The notes under the pieces are model-generated. The model worked only from the letters and a program-made list of their open reading frames with translations. It searched no databases and had not been told where the DNA came from. The position numbers were made by a program, and so were the translations under genes. A stretch of DNA of 64,000 bases from Pseudocercospora fijiensis CIRAD86. Taxonomy: Eukaryota; Ascomycota; Dothideomycetes; Mycosphaerellales; Mycosphaerellaceae. Below are positions 9,061-22,290 of this stretch, piece after piece; the stretch's first letter is position 1, and each line of letters starts with the position of its first letter. The stretch spans positions 2,232,001-2,296,000 of the forward strand of contig NW_006921538.1 in assembly GCF_000340215.1 (NCBI RefSeq), given 5' to 3'.

Positions 9061-12000
9061 TAAATACTGTTCCCCGAATAGCTGCGGATGTTTCCCAAAA
9101 TTAGCGAAGAATAGTGTCTCTTTCGTAGTCTTAGATTGTTAGTTGTTTAGTACAAGTTGTACTATAGGCAATAGCGATACCTAATTGTTTTATGCGTAAT
9201 TAACGTAGTGCCGTAAGTATACCTCTAAGGCCTAATTCTTGACTTCCGTTTAGCCGTCTGTCTATAGATAGTATGCCGTTAATAGCTTATGCTTAATTCC
9301 AAGTGTCGCTATAAGCGTCTTCTAGTAGTTTAACGTAAAGAGCTTGTCTCTATCCGTAATATAGGTCTTTGGAAATCCGTAGTATCGTACAAGTCTATCT
9401 AGTACGAGGTATCCGAGTTACTCTGCCGTACTTGCTTCGTTAGTAGGAATAAAGTGTATATATTTCGTAAGCCTATCGACTATAACAAGTATTATGTCGT
9501 AGCTATGTCCTATAACCGGATCCTTAGACTTCGGTAGTTTCGTAATAAAGTCTATTATAACTTCGTCCTATAGTTTATCTAGTAGCGTCCTAAATTAGAT
9601 ATATCTATATCTAGCGTATCTATTAGCCTTATTACGCTAATATTGTAGACATTTCTTAATATATTCTAGAACTCGTTGTCGTATATATAGGAATCCGAAG
9701 CTTCGCTTAACTAGTTCTATTGTTTTTGAAACTCTAGAGTGTCTAATTTCTAGTCCGTCGTAGTGTTGTCGTATACACTCCGTAACTCGTTCCTTAGGTA
9801 CTTAGTATTTCCTATATTCGATTAGGAACTGTTCTTCTATATCCTAAAGAACTCGTATAATATAGTTGAATTCTTTTGTATTAGTACTAAAGCTTCCGTC
9901 TTGGTTTGCTTTTAATATCTGCTGCTGCACTAGTTCGTAACCCTCTATATAGTCGCTACGGCGGCTTAGTACGTCGGCTCGTCCGTTCTCGCGTCCTAGG
10001 GTATAGCGGATTTCGAACTTATACTATCCTAGTAGCTCCGACTAGCGGGCCTATCTTCGGGTTAGTACTTTAGTCGTAGTAAAGTAAGTTAGATTCTTAT
10101 AATTAGAAAGAATCGTAAGACTTAGTGCTCCTTCCGCGTATACTCGCTAGTGTTATAGTAATACAACTATTGCAAGTAGCTCCTTATTATAGATATCGTA
10201 GTTCTATTCCGCGGGTAATATCTTTCTCGAGTAATAGGCTACCGGGTATCGTTTCCCGTTATGCTCCTATATAAGGTATACTCCTATAGCCCTATCCGAC
10301 GCGTCTATTTCTATCTAGACCGCCTTATTTCCATCGAATAATCGTAGCGTTAGCGTAGAAACGCATTACTTCTTTAGCTGCCTAAACGCTTCGTCTTCCT
10401 TCGTACTCTAGTTCTATTTCTTATCTTTCTTTATAAGCTCCGTAAGGGGTACCGCTATCTTAGAGTAGCCCTCGATAAATTTTCTATTATAGTTAGCTAA
10501 TCCTAGGAATAATTGTACGTCTTTAACGTATATAGGCGTTGGCTATTCCTGTATTGACTTAGTTTTTTCTAGATCGATCCTAATTCCTATAGTGCTAATA
10601 ATAAATCCTAGGAACTTAACTTCCTTCTTATAGAATTCGCATTTCTTAGGTGTAGTCTTAAATCCTACTTGAGTAAATCGTTTAAAGACGTCCTACACTA
10701 TTCGTATATAGTCCGCGAGAGCTCCCTTAGTATAGACTAAGATATCGTCTATATATGCGATAACGTATATATCTAGAAGGTCTCGGAGGACTTCGTTTAC
10801 AAGGTCTTAATATAACGCTAGGGCATTTGTAAGTCCTATAGGCATAACTAAGAATTCGTAAAGCCTATATCTTGTTCGGAATGCTATTATCTATTCGTAT
10901 CTAGCTACTATATATATTGCGTAAAACGTATCGCGTAGGTTAATCTTCGTATACTAGTCTAATCTAGTTAATCGGTCTTGCATTTCTTCGATGTTCGGTA
11001 GTAGGTACCGATTCTTAATTGTAATATCGTTAAGTCGTCTAAAATCGACTACTAGCCGTCCTTCGTCTAATCCGGCTTTCGGAACGAATATTACTAGTAA
11101 GGCTGCCGAGGATGTCGACTTCCGTATCTAGCCTTTTTCTAATTTCTCTTTTAGCTACTTGTCTAGGGTTTTAAGCTCTTTCTTAGATATTGCGTATAAG
11201 GGTCCCTATAGAGGCTCTTTCCTAGGCTGTAAGTGTATCTTATAATCCTATAGTTAGTGTTTAGGTAAGGCTGCCTTGCCTCTCTCCTCTTTAAAGAGTC
11301 GCTTCTACTTACTATACTCTTTAGGAATGTCTAGGTCCGAGATTCTAGTTTCATTCTTCGATAGCGTATAACTTCTATCCTTCCCGTAATTATTATTATA
11401 ACCCTCCTAACCTAACGGTAGTATCGATCCGGGTTGAATACGGTTCTCCGTAATTCCTATCGACGTAAACGTCTTACGAGTCGCCTTGCGTTTGTTAATC
11501 TTATCTGCCTACGAACGCTACCGCTATATAGGTTAAATGCCGATTATATAGTCGTATTCCTTAAATGTAAGTACTCCTCTTCTCTAGTCTACGACTAGGT
11601 TATACTTTCTTAACTAAGGTATACCTAATACAATGTTATAACTAGCTATATTAGTAACATCTAAGACAATCTCCTCGTAGTGCTATTAGATAGCTAGTAG
11701 TAACGGTATCGTTTCTCGTTCTATACTAGGTAGCGGTAACCTATCTACTACTATAAGTTTATACGCTCCTTCTCTTCTGCTTCGGGTTACGATCCCTCGG
11801 CTTTTAACGAATAATTCGGAGGCAAAGTTCCCGCTCGCTCCGGAATCTATTAATACACTCGTCGGGTGCCCGTTAATAATAACTTTTATACGGAAGACTG
11901 CTATTAATGCTTAAGCGCTTTCGGTATTAAGGAACTCTCTTAGAACGCTCTAATCTAGAGAGTTAGTCCGTTTCCCGACTAATTAGTAGCTTAACGTTAT

Positions 12001-14216
12001 TCTAACTAGTTACGGATCCGTAGTCCTACCGTTCGTGCTTCTTCGGTATATAATTTTTCCTCGAGGATATCGTTATATACATCCCGTCCCTACGCTACTA
12101 TAGCCTTTCGGTATTACTAATTTAATCGCTAGACCGTCTAACGTATATCTTAAGTAATAATCGTCCTTTCGTCGGATAGGACGTATCCGTAGGGCGTAAT
12201 TATACTTCCTATCGGTACTCGCTCCGTAATAAAGTTATAGTACGTATAGTCTATAGGTATCTAGGGGTAATTCTAGAATTTTGCCCGTAAGCTTATCTAG
12301 AAATAATCAAATTAGATAGGATCGACCTTCCGTTATCCGTTAACCTTTAGAAACATTTCCTCGTATTTGCGTACTAGATATAAGGCGATTGTTCGCGCTG
12401 CTATAGATATATCTATTATAAACGTAAGGATCGTATCGTCGTTAATCCCGAATTCGTCTTTACTTTCTTTATTTATAGTTTCTTCCTCGGTATCTAGACT
12501 TCCTTCTAAATCTTCTTACTATTCCTCCTCTTGCTAAGGGGACTCCGGTACTTCTAGGATAGCTCCTAACTCCTCCCTAGGAGGGAATAAAGCTTCCGGA
12601 TCTCGGTTTTCTTTATCGTCGGTATCTAAGTAAGATTCATTAATCGTTTCTTCTTCTAACTAGGATTTCGTATCTTCTCGTACGAGTCGCCTAATCTAAG
12701 GGAAGAATCCTGCTTCTACTTTAGTAGAATAATGAATTTAGCATTAGTCGTCGTAATAGAATCTCTAGTAAAGGGTTCTATATATAGGTTCTTATCGTCG
12801 TACTATTATACAGATTTGTCGTAGCTCTTTCTTTACGACCTCTGCGTAGGTCCTCGGCGCGTTATTAATAGAGTATAGCTCTACTACTATTCGGTAGCCT
12901 TCTCTACCCGAGTCCTTTCGTTGTATTATATTGAACTGTTCGCGTCGCACTATATTCTTGCTGCGGCAGTTCCGTACTATATAGCCTTCCTTGCTATACG
13001 TATAGCAAGTTAATCTTCCTGCTTTCTTAGGCGAACTCTTGCCTTTTCTTCCTTTAATTGCTCGACCCTTCTAGGTAGCGTCTAGCTCTATTAGTTACGT
13101 ACCGTAGTAGTTGTTCCCCTTTAGTTTATCGTAGGTACTATAGTTTCGTCTATTATCGTATCTAGGAGTATAACTAGCTTTTCTAGAAGTCTTGGAATCG
13201 TAACGTCGTTCTAAAGCTCGTTCGTAGAGCCTATCGTCGAGATCGATCGTAACCTTAACTAATGTTCCTATATTATCTATTTTTCTACCGTCGCGTATAA
13301 GCTCGTCTTTAACGTTATCCTTAAGACCTCGCTAATATATTATTATAAGAGCTTCGTCGTCCTAATCCGTAAGTTAGGCGTATTCCTGAAATTTAGCGGC
13401 GTAATCGGTATATAACCCCTTCTAAGTTAAGTGTTAGATAACCCTAACTATAGTAGCAACTTCGTTAGAAGATCTAAAGACCTTCTTTATCGTACGCTTA
13501 AGATTTTCGTAGCTTGCGAAGATTCTATCCGAATTGTCGGTCCCGTTACTATCTAGATAGGTCCTAAGAAATAGTTTAACCTAATGCTAAGCCCTGCCTC
13601 GTATAAACGTCGTTGCGAAGACTAGCTTTAAGTTATCTTAAACCTAGTTAAATATGAAATATATATCTATCTAGCTAACCTAGGTATCGAACTTGTCTCG
13701 GTCGCCGTAATAAAAGTCTAGCTTTCCGATCTTAAGAGAATCGTTTCCGGTATAGGTTCCTAGTGCATTGCTAGCACTAGAGGTAGTACGTCGAGTACTG
13801 CCTGTCTCGCTAGGGGCGGGAGTTCCCCTTCCGACTTATAATAAGGCACTTATCCTAAGGGCGTTTAAAGTGTTACGGTTACTCGCGACAGATCGTTAAG
13901 TAACTTCTTATTACATATAAGCCGAGGCTTCTTTAAAGAGGCTAATATAAGCGGGAGGCAGAGACAGAATAATTGGTATAAAGGTAATTCTAATTAGTGA
14001 GTAGGTAATATAAGTTGAACGCCTCGAGCTATAAGGGCATTCCGGCGTTCCTAAATATAAAGGAGATATCTTGTCTATAGTCGTAAGCGACGTAAGCGAC
14101 GCTATCGCTCTCGACCGCTCCTATCGCTCCTAGTAAGATAGAGCGACAGCTTAGCCTACTAGTCTTAGCGTCGCTCTAAGATTATATAAGGACTCTAACC
14201 AATCAGATCCGTAATA
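9061..14216 (-). mobile_element. Ty3/gypsy chromovirus copy 1, left-truncated, RIP-mutated
   Basis: This minus-strand LTR retrotransposon is collinear with 18,549-23,715. Its 5' LTR is at 13,871-14,216. Reading leftward come gag with a ruined zinc knuckle (about 12,960-13,015), then reverse transcriptase with the catalytic YIDD motif still readable (about 10,735-10,760), then integrase whose C-x2-C zinc pair has become C-x2-Y (about 9,640-9,656). It stops at about 9,061, lacking the integrase C terminus, chromodomain and 3' LTR that copy 2 has. At many sites copy 1 has TA where copy 2 keeps TG or CA, so it is more heavily RIP-mutated. It cannot be autonomous. Confidence 0.85.
13871..14216 (-). 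repeat. LTR of chromovirus copy 1 (346 bp)
   Basis: It begins TGTTACGG and ends CCGTAATA (the RIP form of CCGTAACA, the perfect complement of its start). It is the same length and nearly the same sequence as the LTRs at 16,741 and 23,370, differing mainly by C/T and G/A transitions. Confidence 0.9.
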
Positions 14217-16740
14217 GTGTGTTTACTTACGCTTGCGGTCGCGGAAGGCCGAAAGTAGGCGTATTCGCTTATAAGGCCGCGGAGGCGTATATATTCTAAG
14301 TTTAAGTCTACGACTCGATACGTGCCTTACGCTCCGCTAGGCGCTGTCGACGTTCCTACTCTTTCTGTTCTTAGGTGTTAAGATCTCCTAGATCTAACGG
14401 GGTTTAATCTCCTTCGATATTTATATTTAGTACTTATCGTAAGGATAGAGGGAGGTTCGGAGAATTTAGGCCGTATAATTGAATCTACTAAGTTTAGACT
14501 TGTCGAAGTCGCTATAAGATACGGTCTGTTTCGTTTATTAAGTGCTGCCTAAATTACTTAGGATAACAAATAAAGGAGAAGAGACAAGACCTAGGCTAGT
14601 AAATATTAACGCGACGTAAGAGCGCAACTTCGCGTAAACCGGGCAGTAACGGCGCTAGTCGCGTAGTCGAGGGTATAGTACTATCGCTACTACTTACGCG
14701 ACTAGTATAGTAGTACCTATAGTGCTCGACTGCGTAGCGCGCTATCGAGTAAGTACTTACTATACTATCGGGATGTAACAAGATAGGCTTACGCGGTTTA
14801 TAGAGCGTAATTAGTGCCTCCCTATTAACTTTAGGGAGTGTTTTATAGTCTTTCTAACTGTAAGGAATAGTAGTAAGGGACAGTAGGGTCTCTATCGTAG
14901 AACGTATAGAAAGACAAAGTATCTAAGAGGTAGCTAGGGTCGAGGGGAAGAAGTAGACTCGGCCTATGCTAAGCTACTAGCGCATAGATGCCTTAGGCAT
15001 CCCTAGTAAATGTTGCGAGGGCGTTCGTAACAAGCTCCGCTATATAGATATTCACTAGTGCTAGCTAAGGCAAGAACATAAGGCTAGAAGGATTTAATAT
15101 AAATACCTAGCTATATAGGACATACTAGCCGATAGAATAACTAAGCTCTATAGCCTATAGAACTAGAAGAGGTTTATTAAACAGCTAAGACTAACTAAAC
15201 CACCTAACCTAACAACTAACTAAGATATATAGTTGTAAGGGTATATAAGGAGGTAACTCTTCCTCTAACAACCTCTTCCTCTTTAGTAATACGAAGACAA
15301 CTCTATATAATAGGTAGTAGTAGCCCCCCCCCCCCCCCCCCCTATTTACTACTAATTATAACTAAGTCGATTAAGTATACCTTTATCGATTAGCGCTAAC
15401 AAAAGTGTCTAACACGATAACGACGGCCAATTAGAACAAAGGTCTTAACCTTACCTTCTAATATAGACTAAATAATAGTATAGGTAACCTTACCTTGCGG
15501 GGTACGTTACTATCGCCTATATTATTACTTCGAGAGTCACTTCTACTAACTAATAACAAGTCTGCGGCGATTATATTAGTACTAGTAATAATAGTGCAGT
15601 AGTCTTAGCTAAGGGTAGCGTCCTTAGTTAAGTTACCTATTCTAATTTATTAAATCTATTTAAACAATATACATCTTACCTAATCCTTTATCTAATTAAA
15701 TAGACGCTACCTATGCGATTGATATAATAACCGATAGTAATAATGTAACGGGCTTAGTTTAGCTAAACTAACTCTACTAACAATACGAGTTCTTATATAA
15801 GGCTTAATAGTATCGGTCCGTACTTAGACTACGTAGGAAGAAAACAGTTCCTAGTAATAGGGACCGTATATAAAGGTGTATACGCAGTCCGGATTATATA
15901 AAGATATCCTTCGGGGTACTCGGAGTATAAAATAAGACTCTCTTATATATAGTATAGATTTAAACCAATTTTTTATTGTTTTAAGAAAGCACTATATAAG
16001 AAGTCGAAAAGATTAATTTTTCTTTTATTTGTATATAAAGAAGCATTAACTACCTTGCCTAAAATAGAAGGCAACCCCTTTTATATAAGCTAAGGGGGTA
16101 TATAACGCGTTAGCTTAGTTATATAATAGGCACGTAACTTCTTAGCTTAAAGAATTTTCTATACTGTATTTTAGACTATAGAAGAGATAGAACATAGGCA
16201 ATTAACGAAGCTAATTCAACCGCCGACAATATAGTATTACGTAAGTAATCTACTGCGCTATACGTAATAGCTTAATACATGTTCTGTTTTTACCCGACTA
16301 TAAGAGTTATAGTGCCCTACCCTTTTTATTAGGAGTAGAAAAGTAAACGTAGATAATAGCTATCTCTCGACCCGTAGCTTAGATCTAGGTCCTCCTATTT
16401 ATACGAGCCTAGAAAGAAAGTACGTTAGATATAGCGCGAAGCTGCGCGATACCGTAGCTAGCACTTATTTATATACGTAGACCTATAGTCGCTACCTTTA
16501 TCCGCCGCCGTATCGAATAGCCGTTAGAAGCTATACGGAAAAGTCTAGCTCGACCGGAAATATAAAGATATCTTAGCCTCTTTTAGCGAATACTACGCGA
16601 TGCCTTAAACACTACAAAACAACCTTGCTTACACAATTCTCCGCCTTCTCCCTACCTCCTATTTAGGCGCTTCGTAGAATACTCGTATATCATATAAGAG
16701 GAAGCACGTAAAGGACTATAACTAATTAGGTTTAGCGTCG
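14217..16740. other. TA-rich DNA without recognisable genes
   Basis: No frame or domain could be supported. Notable points are a run of 19 C at 15,324-15,342 and a segment at 15,366-15,428 that recurs at 28,068-28,130. The last five bases (CGTCG) form the left target-site duplication of the next element. Confidence 0.6.
15366..15428. repeat. Dispersed 63-bp repeat, copy 1
   Basis: The last 34 bp (15,395-15,428, beginning GCTAACAAAAGTGTCTAA) match 28,097-28,130 with one C/T difference. GTCGATTAAG lies 29 bp upstream of that block in both places. It may be a terminal remnant of an unidentified transposon. Confidence 0.5.
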
Positions 16741-17086
16741 TGTTACGGTTACTCGCGACAGATCGTTAAGTGACTTCTTATCACGTGTAAGCCGAGGCTT
16801 CTTTAGAGAGGCTAACATAAGCGGGAGGCAGAGACAGAATAATTGGTACAAAGGTAATTCTAATTAGTAAGTAGGTAACATAAGTTGAACGCCTCGAGCT
16901 ATAAGGGCATTCCGGCGTTCCTAAATACAAAGGAGACATCTTATCTATAGTCGTGAGCGACGTGAGCGACGCTGTCGCTCTCGACCGCTCCTATCGCTCC
17001 TAGTAAGATAGAGCGACAGCTCAGCCTACTAGTCTTAGCGTCGCTCTAAGATTATATAAGGACTCTAACTAATCAGATCCGTAATA
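16741..17086 (-). repeat. 3' LTR of chromovirus copy 2
   Basis: 346 bp, TGTTACGG to CCGTAATA. Its last bases carry one RIP change relative to the 5' LTR, which ends CCGTAACA. Confidence 0.9.
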
Positions 17087-17149
17087 CTATCCCTCTCCTT
17101 AAGCGGGATAGTCCCTTATTCCGGAACTTTCTAATTCCAACTTCTTTGC

Positions 17150-17739
17150 TATGCTAAAGTCATTAAAGGACTTGTCTTCTCGTTAGCGTAAGGAAAATAT
17201 CGCAAATAATATCCTTGCCGACTGCCTCGAAATGCCGATCCGCTGCTTTTATTGCGAATAGGCCGATAAATCCTGCAAAGTCGATCTCCGTTCCGGCCGC
17301 TGCTCCGAGTACGCCCTATACGGCTAGTCCTGTAATATATAAGTTACTCGTATAGAGTATGAAAAAATCCGGAAGGCGCGCCTAAAGATAGCTAAAGATC
17401 TCGAAGCGGCCGAAGAGGAGGAAGACCTCCTTACGCGGAAGCTTTTCGAGTATCGCGCAAAGGTCCGTCGCTTACGTAAGTCGCTGCGTATAAAGGAAGA
17501 TCGGGAGGTACAAGCTCTTAAGGTAGAGGAAGCCTCTATTTAATAGGCGGAGGAGCTCGAAAGAGAGCTAGGCTCTTCGCCTATAGAGCCGATAATATTC
17601 TCGTTGCCTGCTAACGAGCCGTTTCCCCTAGATAGCCGATTATAGATGTCGCCTTATAACTAGAGTCGTTTAGATAGGACGTCCTAGCCTACCTCTAAAA
17701 TTCCTAGTAGGAGTGCCGAGAGTCCTATATCTTAAAGGT
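17150..17739 (+). pseudogene. Antisense Cys-rich/coiled-coil frame inside chromovirus copy 2
   Basis: On the strand opposite to gag-pol, between the chromodomain end and the 3' LTR, a frame of about 195 codons is interrupted only by TAG/TAA at Gln-type positions. It begins with a Cys-rich segment (CFYCE, then SCKVD, SGRC and SC) resembling the small Cys-rich motif seen in many fungal hypothetical proteins. A long Glu/Lys/Arg/Leu-rich segment with coiled-coil character follows (EAAEEEEDLLTRK and later), then a Ser/Pro-rich tail. Its codon structure is much better than chance. It could be an antisense accessory gene of the element or a gene fragment captured by it. Function is unknown. Confidence 0.55.
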
Positions 17740-17859
17740 ATGTATTTTCAATGTTTCCTATCTATTTCATCTTCTAGCTAGTTAGTCTAGTAGTATGATT
17801 CTTAGCTACAAAAGATATAGTTGCTAGGTACGCTATTAGAGTCCCCGCTCCTCGAGCTA

Positions 17860-17955
17860 CACTGCCCTAGGTCGTTGAGAACTCTAAGGCGCTATAATCG
17901 ATAGGGTCTAAGAGGTCGTAGGTTCAATTCCTATACTAGTTATTTCTTTTTTGTT
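17860..17955 (+). tRNA. tRNA-like remnant with B box and T-run terminator
   Basis: The segment contains GGTTCAATTCC, a full RNA polymerase III B box inside a GTAGG/CCTAT T-stem, and an A-box-like TAGGTCGTTGAG about 50 bp upstream. The T-stem is followed by ACTAGTTA (acceptor-like), then a run of T (about 17,946-17,951) suitable as a Pol III terminator. The spacing leaves room for a variable arm as in Leu/Ser tRNAs. I could not pair the 5' acceptor strand or find a proper anticodon loop, so it is a decayed tRNA or tRNA-derived (SINE-like) sequence. Confidence 0.4.
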
Positions 17956-18029
17956 CGGTTTTGAAATTTTTTAATCATCTGCTAACAGTTCTGTAGGTTT
18001 TCTTTCGGTTCCTAGGTGTTTTCTAAATG

Positions 18030-18343
18030 TAGGTATCCTTTCCATTTAATAAGGTATTTCTGACCTTGCTAATCTAGGATTCCTCGACCTCAAACTCGTT
18101 TTCTTTCCTAGGTTAGAAGTGAAAGGTTTCTTAACACGGTGTTNNNNNNNNNNNNNNNNNNNNNNNNNNNNNNNNNNNNNNNNNNNNNNNNNNNNNNNNN
18201 NNNNNNNNNNNNNNNNNNNNNNNNNNNNNNNNNNNNNNNNNNNTAGAGATATAGAATACTAGGTGGATTTTCGCGTCGTCCGGTAGTTTGAGTCGGTAAT
18301 TAACTAGTCCTTTAGGCTTATCAATCAAAAATAGCCCGACTTT
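18030..18343 (-). pseudogene. Integrase C-terminal GPY/F-like region and chromodomain, split by gap
   Basis: Right of the gap the minus strand encodes FLIDKPKG, YRLKLPDD and KIHLVFYIS, matching the usual YRLELP...IHPVFHVS segment of the chromoviral integrase C terminus; Pro to Leu and His to Tyr are RIP-type changes. Left of the gap it encodes KYLIKWKGY, the chromodomain hallmark. The 100-N gap hides the link between them. Confidence 0.75.
18144..18243. other. Assembly gap of exactly 100 N
   Basis: A run of 100 N is the usual placeholder for a gap of unknown length. It lies in the repeat element, where two nearly identical copies would hinder assembly. Confidence 0.95.
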
Positions 18344-21300
18344 AACGTAGTCTAGTTTCTTAGTCGATCTCCGGGTTCTTAGATTCTTTGTTAGGAGGTA
18401 GACCTTATCCCCCTTTTTTAGCTAAGGTGCCATTTTTCGTTTAGCATTATATAGTCCCGTAATCTTTTCTTAAGACTCGGCAATTGCCCTTTGCAATTCT
18501 TTATGCACCTGCTTTAAGTCTTCTAAAGCGACTATCGCTTTATCCGCGTATAGATACTGTAAATACTATTCCCCGAACAGCTACGGATGTTTCCTAAAAT
18601 TAGCGAAGAATAGTATTTCTTTCGTAGTCTTAGATTGTTAGTTGTTTAGTGCAAGTTGTGCTATAGGCAATAGCGATGCCTAATTGTTTTGTGCGTAATT
18701 GACGTAGTGCCGTAAGTATACCTCCAAGGCCTGATTCTTAACTTCCGTTTAGCCGTCTGTCTGTAGATGGTATGCCGTTGATAGTTTATGCTTAATTCCA
18801 AGCGTCGCTGTAAGCGTCTTCTAGTAGTTTGACGTAAAGAGCTTGTCTCTGTCCGTGATATAGGTCCTTAGAAATCCGTAGTATCGTACAAGTCTATCTA
18901 GTACGAGGTATCCGAGTTGCTCTGCCGTACTTGCTTCGTTAGCAGGAATGAAGTGTGCGTATTTCGTAAGCCTATCGACTATAACAAGTATTATGTCGTA
19001 GCTATGTCCTATAACCGGATCCTTAGACTTCGGTAGTTTCGTAATAAAGTCTATTGTAACTTCGTCCTATAGTTTATCTAGTAGCGTCCTAAATTGGATG
19101 TGTCTATATCTAGCGTGTCTATTAGCCTTGTTACGCTGACATTGTAGACATTTCTTAATATATTCTAGAACTCGTTGTCGCATGTATAGGAATCCGAAGC
19201 TTCGCTTAACTAGTTCTATTGTTTTTGAAACTCTAGGGTGTCCATTTTCTAGTCCGTCGTAGTGTTATCGTATACACTCCGTAACTCGTTCCTTAGGTAC
19301 TTAGTATTTCCTATGTTCGATTGGAAACTGTTCTTCTATGTCCTAAAGAACTCGTATAATATAGTTGAATTCTTTTGTGTTAGTACTAAGGCTTCCGTCT
19401 TAGTTTGCTTTTAATATCTGCTGCTGCACTGGTTCGTAACCCTCTATATAGTCGCTACGGCGGCTTAGTGCGTCGGCTCGTCCGTTCTCGCGTCCTAGGG
19501 TATAGCGGATTTCGAACTTATACTGTCCTAGTAGCTCCGACTAGCGGGCCTGTCTTCGGGTTAGTACTTTAGTCGTAGTGAAGTAAGTCAGATTCTTATA
19601 ATTAGAAAGAATCGTAAGACTTAGTGCTCCTTCCGCGTATACTCGCTAGTGTTATAGTAATGCAACTATTGCAAGTAGCTCTTTATTATAGATGTCGTAG
19701 TTCTATTCCGCGGGTAATATCTTTCTCGAGTAATAGGCTACCGGGTGTCGTTTCCCGTTATGTTCCTATATAAGGCATGCTCCTATAGCCCTATCCGACG
19801 CGTCTGTTTCTATCTAGACCGCCTTACTCCTATCGAATAATCGTAGCGTTGGCGTAGAAACGCATTGCTTCTTTAGCTACCTAAACGCTTCGTCTTCCTT
19901 CGTGCTCTAGTTCTATTGCTTGTCTTTCTTTATAAGCTCCGTAAGGGGTGCCGCTATCTTAGAGTAGCCCTCGATGAATTTTCTATTATAGTTGGCTAAT
20001 CCTAGGAATAATTGTACGTCTTTAACGCATATAGGCGTTGGCCATTCCTATATTGACTTGGTTTTTTCTAGATCGATCCTGATTCCTATAGTGCTGATAA
20101 TAAATCCTAGGAATTTAACTTCCTTCTTATAGAATTCGCATTTCTTAGGTGCAGTCTTAAATCCTACTTAAGTAAATCGTTTAAAGACGTCCTGCACTAT
20201 TCGTATATAGTCCGCGAGAGCTCCTTTAGTATAGACTAAGATATCGTCTATATATGCGATAACGTATATATCTAGAAGGTCTCGGAGGACTTCGTTTATA
20301 AGGTCTTAACATAACGCTAGGGCATTTGTAAGTCCTATAGGCATAACTAAGAATTCGTAAAGCCTATATCTTGTTCGGAATGCTGTTATCCACTCGTATC
20401 TAGCTACTATACGTATTGCGTAAAACGCATCGCGTAGGTCAATCTTCGTATACTAGTCTAATCTAGTTAATCGGTCTTGCATTTCTTCGATATTCGGTAG
20501 TAGGTACCGATTCTTAATTGTGATATCGTTAAGTCGTCTAAAATCGACTACTAGCCGTCCTTCGTCTAATCCGGCTTTCGGAACGAACATTACTAGTAAG
20601 GCTGCTAAGGATATCGACTTCCGTATCTAGCCTTTTTCTAATTTCTCTTTTAGCTACTTATCTAGGGTTTTAAGCTCTTTCTTAGACATTGCGTATAAGG
20701 GTCCCTATAGAGGCTCTTTCCTAGGCTGTAAGTGTATTTTATAATCCTATAGTTGGTGTTTAGGTAAGGCTGCCTTGCCTCTCTCCTCTTTAAAGAGTCG
20801 CTTCTACTTACTATACTCTTTAGGAATGTCTAGGTCCGAGATTCTGGTTTTATTCTTCGATAGTGTATGACTTCTATCCTTCCCGTAATTATTATTATAA
20901 CCCTCCTAACCTAACGGTAGTGTCGATCCGGGTTGAATACGGTTCTCCGTAATTCCTGTCGACGCAAACGTCTTACGAATCGCCCTACGTTTGTCAATCT
21001 CATCTGCCTGCGAACGCTGCCGCTATATAGGTTGAATGCCGATTATACAGTCGCATTCCTTAAATATAAGTACTCCTTTTCTCTAGTCTACGACTGGGTT
21101 ATACTTTCTTAACTAAGGTATACCTAATACAATATTATAACTAGCTATGTTAGTAATATCTAAGACAATCTCCTCGTAGTGCTGTTGGATAGCTAGTAGT
21201 AACGGTATCGTTTCTCGTTCTATACTAGGTAGCGGTAACCCATCTACTGCTATAAGTTTATACGCTCCTTCTCTTCTACTTCGGGTTACGATCCCTCGGC

Positions 21301-22290
21301 TTTTAACGAATAATTCGGAGGTAAAGTTCCCGCTCGCTCCGGAATCTATTAGTACACTCGTCGGGTGCCCGTTAACGATAACTTTTATACGGAAGACTGC
21401 TGTTAATGCTTAAGCGCTTTCGGTATTAAGGAACTCTCTTAGAACGCTCTAATCTAGAGAGTTGGTCCGTTTCCCGACTAATTAGCAGCCTAACGTTGTT
21501 CTAACTAGTTACGGATCCGTAGTCCTGCCGTTCGTGCTTCTTCGGTATATAATTTTTCCTCGAGGGTATCGTTGCATATATCCCGTCCCTGCGCTACTAT
21601 AGCCTTTCGGTATTGCTGATTTAATCGCTAGACCGTCTAACGTATATCTTGAGTAATAATCGTCCTTTCGTCGGGTAGGACGTATCCGTAGGGCGTAATT
21701 GTGCTTCCCATCGGTACTCGCTCCGTAATGAAGTTATAGTACGCATAGTCTATAGGTATCCGGGGGTGATTCTAGAATTTTACCCGTAAGCTTATCTAGA
21801 AATAATCAAATTAGATAGGATCGACCCTCCGTTGTCCGTTAACCTTTAGAAACATTTCCTCGTATTTGCGTACTAGATGTAAGGCGATTGTTCGCGCTGC
21901 TATAGGTGTATCTATTATAAACGTAAGGATCGTATCGTCGTTAATCCCGAATTCGTCTTTACTTTCTTTATTCGTAGTTTCTTCCTCGGTATCTAGACTT
22001 CCTTCTGAATCTTCTTACTGTTCCTCCTCTTACTAAGGGGACTCCGGTACTTCTAGGATAGCTCCTAACTCCTCCCTAGGAGGGAATGAAGCTTCCGGAT
22101 CTCGGTTTTCTTTATCGTCGGCATCTAAGCAAGATTTATTAATCGTTTCTTCTTCTAACTAAGATTTCGTATCTTCTCGTACGAGTCGCCTAATCTAAGG
22201 GAAAAATCCTGCTTCTACTTTAGCAGAATAATGAATTTAGTATTAGTCGTCGTAACAGAATCTCTAGTAAAGGGCTCTATATACGGGTTC

